A stretch of 64,000 nt of DNA from Glandiceps talaboti (taxonomy: Eukaryota > Hemichordata > Enteropneusta > Spengelidae), in the NCBI RefSeq assembly GCF_964340395.1, contig NC_135567.1, positions 12,030,484-12,094,483 of the forward strand, written 5' to 3'. Under the pieces are notes generated by a model. The model worked only from the letters and a program-made list of their open reading frames with translations, had not been told where the DNA came from and made no database searches. Shown here piece after piece: positions 51,732-62,612 of this stretch. Position 1 is the stretch's first letter, and every line of letters begins with the position of its first letter. The position numbers and the translations under genes are program-made.

Positions 51732-51840
51732 ATGTTAACAGACGACACCAAATCTCAATTACTACACGGGAAATGTCACCTCTCCCTGCCGCAATTACAG
51801 CCTCGCACGGTCCGTGTCTTTCTCGGCTCAACATCGTCCG
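51732..51840 (+). CDS. NWD1: NWD1-like exon 1
   Basis: The only in-frame ATG is at 51732. It encodes 36 codons ending in [11 protein letters not shown] and stops at the donor GTAAGT (51841). Exon 2 continues [17 protein letters not shown], giving the expected N-terminal motif of NWD proteins across the junction. Confidence 0.82.
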
Positions 51841-52522
51841 GTAAGTTCTTTCTATCGTTCGTGAGTATTAAAGTATATATATATACATATATGCAAGGCC
51901 TGTACGTAGTGACTATTTCATTGTAATACTCACATGCATGGTAAAAAACGACAGGATTTTTTTTTAAATATATCTTTTAATACTTTTTTATTATTAATAA
52001 TAAAAAACGACATGACTTTACGCCGATGATTTTATTCCGAAAGCAACAAACTTTATAAAAGGGACATCTGTGTTTTCATTAAGGGTTACTGATTTCAATA
52101 GTTTTTAACAATGGGTGTATTATTACATATTGTTTGATGCTGTCTGATCCTGTAGGAGTTACGACCCCCCCCCCCCATAAAAGGGACACCTGTGTTTTCA
52201 TTAATGATTTTTAATAGTTAATGATTTCAATAGTTTTTAACAATTGGTGTATTGTTACATATTGTTTGATGCTGTCTGATCCTGTCGGAGTTACCTCCCC
52301 CCCCCATATATATTTGGATTCCTCGCGATCATGACACCGAGGCTCAGCAGGTTCCAGTTTACGGTATTGTCAGTATATGTTTTTCGTCACTGAACAACAA
52401 GAATGCAAACGATAACGTTAACGTTGTAGGCTTCGTACACTTTACAACAGTGATGATATGTTTCGAACAGTACAATCGCGGAGCAAAAGTTATTACTGCT
52501 TCTGGTTCTTATAAGAGATTTA

Positions 52523-52574
<52 letters not shown>

Positions 52575-55500
52575 GCTGCTGCTGCTGTTGTTCATGTTGT
52601 TCATGTTGTTGTTAATGCTAGTGATGTTACTATGTGTTGCTATGGGTACATGCAAAGAAGGAAGCATAAAAAATAAAAGAACAGGGTGACCTGTCATTTC
52701 CCACAATGCAGCCGCACGGTGTGTCAACAACAAACAGTGGTAAATTGATTCGACTTTTTTATTTATTTATTTATTTATTCAGCTTTGACGTAAACTCAGG
52801 ATGAGTCACACAGGTGACTAACACCTATAGAAAGCGACCCTCCTCAATGTTCAGTGTTAATGCAGGAGGAAACCGGAGTACCCGGGGAATACCTGCGTTG
52901 TTCGGTAGAGTCAAACTGAACGACACTCTTCTTACATACAGCGTGGTAAATTTAATCGAACCCTGAATGGGGTCCGAACCCTGACCGCAGTGGTAAGAGG
53001 CAAGTGGTTTAACCACTCAGCCACCGTCAACAACTTTACCGTTTACAAACTAAGACATCGATCATATTCGACACAGTTCAATAACTGCCAATCAAAAAAA
53101 ATATTTATTTTGTCTAGATAAGTTTTCATTTCAATTCCGGCGTTCTGAAATAAAATATTGTTGGGCAAGCTTATCAACAGGATATGTGTAAAAGGTCAAC
53201 TGGGGTCACGGTCTGATATTATTTTCATTCTGACAGAGATGTTGCAAGTGGACAAAGTGCATAGCATGATATTTGCAAACAAACATTTATGCTTGTTATT
53301 CAAACTACAACGGAGTACCAAATAGTGTGAACATTTTGCTAAGACACGTACATATTTTTATGAGCGAGAAGTAATTGGACATGAGATCCTTATTAAAGCT
53401 GACCAGTCATCCCCACTGAGTGACACAATAGTAGCACACACACAGATAAGATAAGAATAAGCCTAGTTTATTTTCATATTGTTTGTTTGGGCTGTTGGAC
53501 GGAGGGAGGAGGAATGGAGGGATGGATGGGTGAATGGATGGAGAGAGGGAGGGATGGATGGATGGATGGATGGATGGATGGAGGGATGGGTGGATGGATG
53601 GATCGATGGATGGATAGATAGTTGGTTAGTTGGTTGGTTGGAGGGAGATTGATTGATTGATTGATTGGTTGGTTGGTTGGTTGGTTGGTTGGGTGATTGT
53701 TTATTTGGTTGGTTGGTTGGTTGGTTGGTTGGTTGGTTTGTTGGTTGGTTGGTTGGTTGATTGGTCGGTTGGTTGGTTGATTGATTGATTGATTGATTGG
53801 GTGGTTGGTTGGTTGGTTGGTTGGTTGGTTGGTAAGTTAAACATCAGAAATATGAAAAAATGTCGGAATTTTGTCTTTTGCTCCAATTACACTTTGATCG
53901 CTTTTATTTTGTATTCCTGAATTTAACCTTTAATTAACATTTCACTTTCCCAAGCAATACTAGAAATATATCCACCACCCCAACATCATTTGTTCACCAG
54001 TTGCAATAGGATATTTTTGAGACCAAAGTGCAAATATCAAATGTTTCAAATACATATGTGACTTTTTTCTGGGTCAATAACCTTTTGTCATGATCTATTT
54101 CGATAGATACGTTAGTTGAGCGCAATGCATTGATGCAGGATACCTACCCAAAACTGAAAGACTACTGTAAATCGAAGTATGGCCTAGACTTCCAATTGGT
54201 GGATATGACTTGGGGAGTATCCAATGGCATCGCAGACAACGACATGACGTCAGAATTGTGGACGAAAGAAATTGAGCGATGTCAAAGAGTGTCGGTTGGT
54301 CCAAATTTTGTGGTAAGTTAAAAAGACAAAATATCGGAACAGAACATGACCATACTGTTGACACTTCACGATTTTCATGTGGGGAGTTTCCTTTTCTGCA
54401 TGGGCGCATGCGTGAGATGGTATTATAGAAAATGCTATTTTTGTTCATTTACTTGAGTTTCAGGCACGGTGTCATACCCTGAATTCGAGAACCAGATATC
54501 TATTCTTGTTATAAGACAAAGGTCACAATTTATACCGGCCACTGTTATTCAACGCAATTGTTCTAGCTATATTTGAATAGCGCCCTCACTGAGCTTGGCT
54601 AAACTGTCTTTGATCGAGCAGTTAGCTATATACTCGTACTGCAGCTGGTAGTAGTCAAAACGCTTACGGTATTTCCTCATCTGTTGCTTGGTGAGCAAAC
54701 TGGTGAAGCTAGTACGGGACTGTTAAAGTCTTGTCTATTTGTCGATATCTTTTTACCGGATCCACTATCAACATTTATGATAATTCTAACTAATTTGACG
54801 ATTCTAATTAATTTTAAAAATGTTTTATAGTTTATTTTGTTTAAATTCCATATATCGATTTCGATACATTTCATTCTTTTTTATTTCTTTGAAATATTTT
54901 TCATTTCGTAATTTATTCATTTATTTCCTAGGCCATCCTGTGTCAAAAATATGGTTACCGTCCAATTCCGCGAACGATTCTAGCAGACGAATTCGAAGTC
55001 CTACGAGGATTTCTAGTCAAAGAGAAACAGTCTGTCGAGATTCTAGATGAATACTACAAGAAAGATACAAACGCCACCCCCCCTGTGTATGTCCTTCAAC
55101 CAATCACAACCAAGAAGGTGAATTCCGAGGATAACAATAGTCCAGGAAAGATGGCGACCGACCGCAATGAATGCTGGGATGACGTCACAACTTTACAAGC
55201 ACAACTACGTGACGCTGCCATTGCTTGTGAAAAGAGTAAAAAAATCAAAAAGACAGCGTCCCTCAAGTACCAAACATCAGGTAAGTATTTAATCAAGTAT
55301 TTGTTTTACACATCACAAGAAGTTGGTATGAAAATGATACATGTACGTTGCCATGGTTTTCATTTTCAGCAATTGGACAGTAAGTAAGTTTTTTTTATTT
55401 GCATCATTTTTTAGTATTTTACTTTTTTAAAGTCTTGTTTTATTTATGTTTTTTTATTTGATTTTTTTCAAAATTTAATTTATCTACTATATTCATAATT

Positions 55501-58500
55501 TTTTACTCGTTTTGGTTTCAGTTTCGGTAATATAGAGTGCATTGAACAGAAACTAACTTTCCTTTTTTAAAGCAGGGTATGTTTGCATCTCCAATTTCCT
55601 ATTCGGATTAATAGCACATCCTTTTCATATAACATTGAATTAATTAATTGGCTTAGACTTTGTCATGTGGTATGGATTATTGACCCATAGTGTCTTCAAT
55701 TTGCATACAGAGAACATTATTCGCTTTCTATTTTCCCTGGGGTACTCTTCCGGTAGCCTGGAGGCCTACAGGTGTTTTGTTTTGACGATGGAAAGAATAC
55801 AACCCTGAGAATGTGATCAGTTTTACAAAACACATTGCCTGGCCTTATTTGGGTACTAGTAGACCTCATACAGCTATTGGGGTAATATACGTCTACTAGC
55901 GCCCTCGTAGACAGGCAATAATGTATACTAATATATTTCCTTTTTTACAGTGATGCACAATGCAGTGACTCGTGGTATACTTGATGTCAATGCTAGGAGA
56001 GAAGATCAGTGTGTATGTTTTGTGCGAAAATTCAAGGAAATGGAGAAAGAGACGAAAACAGAGGAAGTTAAGAATTTCATAGACCTAAAAGAAGATGGAG
56101 CCATAGACGAAGGTGCACAGCGACTTCTCAGTGACTTAAGGGACAAGCAAATTCCAGAGGCTTTGAAAGATCCTAATGTCATCGTTTCCACTTTAGATGA
56201 TTGGTCAAAGACTGGTGTTGACCCAGGTGTACCCGAGCACAAGCAACACCTTGATGTATTCAAAGAGAAATTTTACAACACAATGGTGACTCTGATAGAT
56301 CGAGCAGTAGAAAAGGGTAAAAGCAGAAGAAGTGACTCTATGTATGAAGAAATCTTGCAGCATTTGTCATTCTGTAAACTAAGATGTTTGTCATTCTACG
56401 AACAAGATGAACTCCTTAAAATCAAAGGTTATTTGCAAGATCGACAGAATGCGTCACCAACAGTGTCCTCTCCTATGGTCCTTTATGGAGGGTCTGGAAG
56501 CGGTAAAACATCAGTCATTGCTAAAGCTGCATACAAGACAGCCTCAGAGTGGATCACTGGCTCAGATGTCGCTGTTGTAGTGAGGTTCCTTGGAATTACG
56601 TCAGCAAGTACCTCTTTACGGCTATTACTCAAATCCATCTGTCAACAGGTTATGACCATATATGGTAAGAATAATGAGCCTCTGCCTGATGAATACTTCA
56701 GATTGGTTCGTTGCTTTTCACGAACCCTTCAGTGTGCCATTAAAGAAAAGCCTCTGATCATCTTTATTGATTCACTAGACAGATTGTCACAGACAGAGAG
56801 CGCTTACAGAATGTCGTGGTTACCAAGAAAACTCCCACCATACGTCGCTGTTGTATTATCAACTCTCTCAGATGAACCTGACATTTTAAACCAGTTGCAG
56901 ACGACATTTCAAGACAACACAAATCGTATAGCAGTGAAGCCTCCAACGGTTGAAGAGAGTATGAAAATGATGACGTTATGGCTAAAATCTGAAAAGAGAA
57001 GAATCACGGAAGAACAGACAGATGTGATATTGAAGATGGTTAAACAATGCACGATGCCAGTCTTCGTAAGGGTTCTATTCGACCAAGCCAAACGCTGGCA
57101 GTCCTACCTACCACCAACTGCAATCAAAACTGAATCGTCTCTCAAGAGCATGATATCCTCAATATTTCAGGGACTTGAGGACCGTCATGGAAAGACTTTG
57201 GTGTCGCATGCACTTGGTTATCTTACTGTCTCACAAAGTGGAATCACCGAATCCGAGCTAGAAGACTTACTGTCATTGGATGATGAAGTCCTCGAAGTGG
57301 TTTTTCCTGATGGGAAGCAGGCAGTGCGGAGGATACCACCACTTTTGTTGCTACGTATCCGAAATGAAATAGATGAGTTGCTGATACAGAGGGAAATTGA
57401 TGGAGTCCAAGTGATGGACTGGGCTAATCAGCAATTTAAAGAAGCAGCCCGGGACCGATATTTACATGATGGACAGCTCATCAAAGATTTACACAAGCTG
57501 CTAGCCAAATATTTCATCAGTGTTTCGAGCAACGGAAATGAGGAATCCTCCGGGTCTACACAACATACGAATGAAATCAACGATCAGGGCGAAAGGGAGG
57601 AGGACAGGAAAGTAACACCACAACCCCTGAAATACACCGACGACAGCTTCAACATCCGAAAATTGCAACAACTTCCTTACCATCTAGTGAGGAATGGTGA
57701 TCCAGAGCGACTGAAGAAGTATGCACTCTGTAACTTTGACTTTTTAATGGCAAAATTATTGGGCACGGGAGTGGATGATGTTTTGCAAGATTTCGCTGAT
57801 GCCATAAGTGTATATTCAAATGATAATGAAATTCAGCTGGTTGGTAGCGCCCTTGAGGTCAGTACATCAGCATTAAGAAATGATGCAAACCATATTGCGT
57901 TTGAATTGATCGCTAGGCTAAAAGACACTCAGAGCCAATACATAACTGCACTTGTATCAGAAGCCGAGAAGTCTACAGCAAGCGAAAAGATACCAATAGT
58001 ACCTTACAACCAGTGCTACCCGGAAGTCAACGGCTTACTGCAGACTCAGCTGGCAGGTCACACAGATCACGTCAACAGCCTAGCAGCCACATCGGATGGT
58101 CGATTCCTGGTGAGTGTGTCCAGAGATGGCACGGCTGTAGTGTGGGATTTGCAGACAAGTTCTCTACTCCACACATTGTCGGGGGAAAACAAAGAACCAG
58201 TCTGGCAGGTTGTCATCACTCCTGATAACTCATTGGTTATTACGTACAGCTACTTGGCCCCTAATTATGGTAGGTCATTGTTCTAATACTGTGTAGTCTA
58301 GTTCCACGATGGACAGTATACATATTTTTTACCGTCTAGTCAAGGTCCCCAACAATTGCACATAATTATGTGCTTCTCCCACAGGATTCGTATAAAGATG
58401 ATGACGAACAGCGCAAGTCAATAGTAATCGATCCATCACAAATTGACAAAATCTAAACAATTTAGCAGTCGACTTCAGACCTGACATCTCGTACCCTGTA

Positions 58501-61237
58501 GATGTCAGCCAATGAACACTGCACTGCCAGTGTGAAACTAACCAATTACTTTCACTTTAATATAGATGCAGGTCGTAGCAAACAGGTAAATGTATGGAAC
58601 ATCATGAGTGGTGAACACATTCAGAAGTTGAAAGGTCATACTGGTTATGGTAACTGTCAGATGAGAATTACATCAGATTCTAAGTTTGCTGTCAGTGACA
58701 TGGTCAAAGCGAAAGATAAATCAGACTCTAACCTAGCCACCAAGGAATTCTCCTTCATTGTTTGGAGATTGCAGGATGGACAGCAACTTTATAAGCCAGT
58801 GCAAGCCCATAAAGGTAACAGCTATACTTTTATTTCACATAAGTATTCTACTAGTTTGCAGACAACTATTATGTTCTCAAGAGTTCTTTGCGTTTCTTAA
58901 TCTCATTTGTATACTTGGAGATAAGCATTATTTCTTAAGCACAGTGCCCCATTTATACAAGTACAGGGTGAGTAAAGGGGTCAAAGTGTAAAGGGTAAAA
59001 GAGGTCATGTACGCCATTGAGAACTCTGTCTTTGAGTTACTCAATTGGGTCAATCCGTATTCTTGTAAACTGAGCTGCAAGACTCACTCACTCATTTGAT
59101 GAGCTGCTTAACCAAGCTTCACGTAACACCTGGGACCTGGCAAAGCTAACAAGGTACCAGGACTGTTATGTAAAAAATTATTCATAAACTCTTGACAAAG
59201 TTACTTGAATTGTATAATAAACATACATATACAATTTGTGATACTAAACAACCTTGTTCACGAAGTTTAAAGTTTTAATAATTAAGAAGAAAAGTAATTT
59301 TATATGCATAATTCCAGATCTTTAAATTCATCACAAATTTCATTCTGTTGACAGGCGTCATAAATGATATCGTCCTCGCAAGATCATCAGATGAGCACAA
59401 TCTAGTGGTGACGTGTGGTGCACAACAAGACCCTTGTATCAAAGTTTGGGATCTCATCAAAGGTGAGCTGCTAAAATCAATAATGGAGTACACTAAACTC
59501 ATACGCACACCATGTACAAAGATGGCAGTATCAGTTGATGGATGTTACGTTGCTTTCCATTTCCACCGACGGGGACTACTTGATGTTAACACTTTTGACT
59601 TCACATACATGAATGACAATCACCTGGTCTCAAGGGTGTTACCTGTAATGGCGCAATTCATCAATGATGACGCAAAAGTACTGTATCTTGAAGGCAATAC
59701 TGCGAATGTTTATGATGTCAAAAGTATGCAAATTACAGCTAAAATGAACTTTGACACTGACAAGGAAGAAGAAATTGAACACATCTTCGTCACAAAGAGC
59801 ATGGACCTCATCATCACACATAACCAAGACCAAGATCATTGCACTGTGTGGAAACCACCACAGAATACCACCAACGATGACGGCTGTGGATGTGAAAGTA
59901 TCAAACGGCTCCCTCATGCGAAACCTGTCACGGATGCATGTCTTGTAACTCAAGGGTCATCGCACTTTCTTGTCACAGCATCAGAAGATAAAACAATCAA
60001 GATATGGAATGTCAACAGCCTAAAAGGTCAAAGGTCAGAAGACAAAAGTGAATACATCAAGAAAAATAACATGATAAACTACACAAAGAGTAGTCATCTT
60101 CAAATGGTACACAAGATACGATTGGTGAATAAGGAAGAACATCAAGCAATTGCAATGATAGAGCAAAGAGGTCGGAAGTTAAGTCTGTATGACGTCACAG
60201 GAGGAAATTGCGTCACATCACGTGATTGCACTCAAGACTACGTCCATGGTATAGCTGCTATCGACACAACACCGAGTGGTACAAGATTATTTGGTGTAGG
60301 TGCAAACAAATTAGTTGAGTATGACACCAAGACTCTAGAGATGGTTGGAGAAATGCCCAAGGAGCTCGAAATACCATGCTCTGGACTAAGGATGTATTCC
60401 GAGAATGAGGGCATTCTAATATCTCAATACCCCATAAGTCTCTATAAATATGACGTCAACAAGCAGTGGTACCTTGGTCAGTATGACCCGGATGACACTC
60501 CACTGGATATTCATTTCCTCAAAGATGAGAAAATGGTGGTTGTTATGGAAACATCTTTTGCTACGATCAACCTGAAGACGATGGAAGAAGAGATCCGTGA
60601 CAGGGAGCGTAGATCTTCCACTGACACACACCAAATGACTTGTACTGCGGTATCACAAAATGAAGAGAAGTTACTTGCTGGTTTCTCATGTGGTATCGTG
60701 AAAGTGTATGCCATCAATATCAGCAACAAAGAGAAGGAACCTCAAATCGAGGCACATGATCCACAACGAGACTGGATTGACAAATATGCCGTATCAACCA
60801 TCACCCTTTCTTCAAATGGTAATTTCTTTGTGACGTCATCCAGCGACAAAACAGTGAAGGTGTGGGACATGAAGACCTTGAAACTACTACACACCCTCAA
60901 AGGTCACACAGGGGTTGTTACCATGACAACACTCACCGCTGATGACCAGTTTATCTTAAGCACATCCAAAGATGAAGTGATATTTCGAGTATGGAGCGCT
61001 GCTATGGGGACACAAGTTGCCACTGTGCACGCATACTCCAGAATCTCCACAATAAATGTGATTCCCGTGAAGAATAGCCTGTTCATTACCACAGCAGACG
61101 ACAGAGTGATGTCCTTCAAGGTTAACAAACGTTGGCAAACTTCTTCAACAGCAACGACAAACACCAACACCAATAGTCATAGACAGACACCAAACTTGTC
61201 TTGTTCAAAGGCATCATGTGTATGCTGTATCTTGTAG
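51732..61237 (+). CDS. NWD1: NACHT and WD40 repeat protein, NWD1-like (6 exons)
   Basis: Exons 51732-51840, 54107-54312, 54932-55280, 55951-58269, 58572-58814 and 59355-61237. All have GT/AG borders and matching phases, for 5,109 nt (1,702 residues plus stop). Residues about 1-170 are the N-terminal module of NWD proteins ([34 protein letters not shown]). The NACHT domain has Walker A (GGSGSGKTS, about residue 401) and Walker B ([12 protein letters not shown], about 490). WD40 repeats start near residue 925, with at least eight visible strand-d motifs (AVVWDL, VNVWNI, IVWRL, IKVWDL, TVWKPP, IKIWNV, VKVWDM, RVWSA). NACHT-WD40 proteins are ATP-driven oligomerising scaffolds in the cytosol; the ligand here is unknown. 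The assignment to NWD1 rather than NWD2 is from general architecture only. Confidence 0.88.
52057..52303 (+). repeat. Direct tandem repeat of about 120 bp in NWD1-like intron 1
   Basis: The segment AAAAGGGACATCTGTGTTTT ... CTGATCCTGT-GGAGTTAC followed by poly-C occurs twice (about 52,057-52,176 and 52,180-52,305). The second copy carries a small internal duplication (TTTTTAATAGTTAATGATTTC). Confidence 0.85.
52523..52600. repeat. (TTG)n trinucleotide run
   Basis: About 50 bp of TTG then CTG and TTG-rich sequence. The poly-Leu and poly-Asn frames are artefacts. Confidence 0.94.
52757..53030 (-). mobile_element. Second tRNA-derived SINE family, single copy
   Basis: On the minus strand it starts with a tRNA-like head: A box TGGCTGAGTGG (53023-53013) and B box GGTTCGGACCC (52980-52970). 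A body including GGTATTCCCCGGGTACTCCGG follows, and it ends in an AAAT-type tail (about 52,757-52,780). Its sequence is unrelated to the other SINE. It lies in NWD1-like intron 1. Confidence 0.8.
53480..53835. repeat. GGAT, GATT and GGTT arrays
   Basis: GGAT/GGAG (53,500-53,610), GATT (53,648-53,668) and GGTT with GATT patches (53,668-53,832), in NWD1-like intron 1. Confidence 0.95.
54313..54931 (+). other. NWD1-like intron 2
   Basis: AT-rich towards its 3' end, with the acceptor TTATTTCCTAG at 54931. No other feature is seen. Confidence 0.55.
55830..55922. mobile_element. Small foldback element just before NWD1-like exon 4
   Basis: Inverted ends ATTGCCTG (55834-55841) and CAGGCAAT (55912-55919), with a second inverted pair CTAGTAGAC and GTCTACTAG inside. 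Its ends resemble those of the larger palindrome at 62,430-62,612. It lies about 30 bp from the acceptor of exon 4. Confidence 0.5.
55951..58269 (+). CDS. NWD1: NWD1-like exon 4: NACHT ATPase and first WD40 repeat
   Basis: 2,319 nt starting at the acceptor TTTTTTACAG, phase 1 in and out. It holds the P-loop (about 56,487-56,513), the Walker B strand (about 56,754-56,790), a winged-helix-like region, then [19 protein letters not shown] as the first WD40 repeat. The donor is GTAGGT at 58270. The frame stays open a few codons into the intron. Confidence 0.87.
58815..59354 (+). other. NWD1-like intron 5
   Basis: 540 bp with donor GTAACA and acceptor GTTGACAG. Nothing else is seen in it. Confidence 0.55.
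59355..61237 (+). CDS. NWD1: NWD1-like exon 6: WD40 repeats and C terminus
   Basis: 1,883 nt from the acceptor GTTGACAG to the stop TAG at 61235-61237. It has several WD40 repeats (clearest: [20 protein letters not shown]), then a Thr/Asn-rich linker ([12 protein letters not shown]) and the end [12 protein letters not shown]. Confidence 0.86.
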
Positions 61238-61816
61238 AATCCTGAGAAGGGGAACATGACGTCACAGCAATGACGTCACTGCATACTGTAAAATAATTGA
61301 ATGTGACATGAAAATACCACGACGGATTATGGGAATGTGGCGTCATAGTGATCATGTCACTGTAGACTACTGAGCAAGTGGGTGTGACGTCAATGCAAAT
61401 TTTGGAACACCTGAATATGAAATGACGGCAATGACGTCACAGACTACAGAAAACAAGTTTGACCTCATCACGATGACATCACTTTAGACCACGAAATGGC
61501 TGCGAAATGGCCGCAAAAAGAAACTTCATTAGGTAATCAGGAATAGATGCCATGTAGAGGTTTCCCTCTGTTTTTATCAAAGGACAACGTGGAAGTACAA
61601 ACTATGTAAAGACTAGATCAACCCATGGCACTGTGCATGGATATGATAAAAAACTAAAAACAACAATAACAACAACAAAACAGAGACTCTGTGTTTGTAT
61701 TGCATTCAAGGTGCAAATATGCTAATTATATATATAGCGGGACTGATTTCATGTTTTGAATGTATTATGATGATGAGAAATCATTGGGATCTTCAGTATA
61801 ACTGAATATGAGATAT
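61238..61816 (+). other. 3' flank of the NWD1-like gene
   Basis: Non-coding and notably rich in TGACGTCA-type sites (for example near 61,258, 61,271, 61,385 and 61,433). Presumed 3' UTR. AATAAA occurs further on at about 61,969, inside the next element. Confidence 0.45.
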
Positions 61817-62185
61817 AGTCTCGGTTACCCAGACTCTCACCGCTGGGGGCTCTTCTATGAGACCACCAAAACGAGAGTCTGGGAAACCACGTTTTAATTA
61901 TCCTGCGCCGGAAGTCACTTAGTAAATTTCTTCCATGACATCAAAAAATGGGCTTACAGGTCTGTTGTAATAAAGATGCGTGACTTGCTCGACAGAAGTG
62001 ACAACCTGTCACAAAGGTACCTAAATCATTCAGCCAGTAATATTGGACATGAAGTATTTTCCCAGCATACACTGGTCTAGGAGCTAGTTCCTGCTCAGGT
62101 GAAGTGAGATTCGGTTTCTACAGACGCTCGTCTGGGTGGTATCAAAGAACAGCCCCCGGCAGTGAGAGTTTGGGTAACTGAGACT
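61817..62185. mobile_element. MITE-like element with about 50-bp terminal inverted repeats
   Basis: The left arm, AGTCTCGGTTACCCAGACTC and on to about 61,866, is matched by an inverted right arm ending TTGGGTAACTGAGACT at 62,185, with a few mismatches. About 270 bp of non-coding sequence lie between. GATAT lies beside the left end and close to the right end, a possible but unproven target duplication. Confidence 0.72.
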
Positions 62186-62429
62186 ACTTGATATAGGACG
62201 TCAACGAGAACTCTCACACGTCACTAGAAGTGAATATGCCATAGACAGTGGAGAAGAAATTCACTCTGTAAATGTACCAAAATAGTGTACCATGCGAATA
62301 CGCAAAATACAATTGCAGACATCAGACTGTTGACAAACGGAACTACAAACGTTGATAGTAACCAATTCAATTGAATTAATAACACTTTGCACAACATGTT
62401 GGAAGTACAGGGACTTATGTATATTGAAC

Positions 62430-62612
62430 ACATATTGCCTGGCCATGAGGGCTATAGCACACGTTTATTACACCCGAGGGACTGTGATTTACCAGAATCA
62501 CATGCTATTTCCCTCGGCCTTCGGCCTCGGGAAATAGCATGTGATTCTGGTAACTCACAGTCACGAGGGGGTAACGGATGCTATAGCCCGAATATAGGCC
62601 AGGCAATATGCG
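62430..62612. mobile_element. Large palindrome (foldback element)
   Basis: A perfect 25-bp arm (62489-62513 against 62529-62553) around a 15-bp centre is extended by imperfect arms out to CATATTGCCTGGCC (from 62,431) and GGCCAGGCAATATG (to 62,610). Non-coding. Confidence 0.75.

Noticed and set aside
52450-52689. Poly-Leu ORF resembling a membrane segment
   Set aside because: It is the TTG repeat in NWD1-like intron 1, with no family similarity.
58385-58460. Possible extra NWD1-like exon after CCCACAG, open as [12 protein letters not shown]
   Set aside because: It is in the wrong phase for the donor at 58270 and would end in a stop, whereas exon 4 joins exon 5 (58572) in phase with a continuous WD40 repeat.
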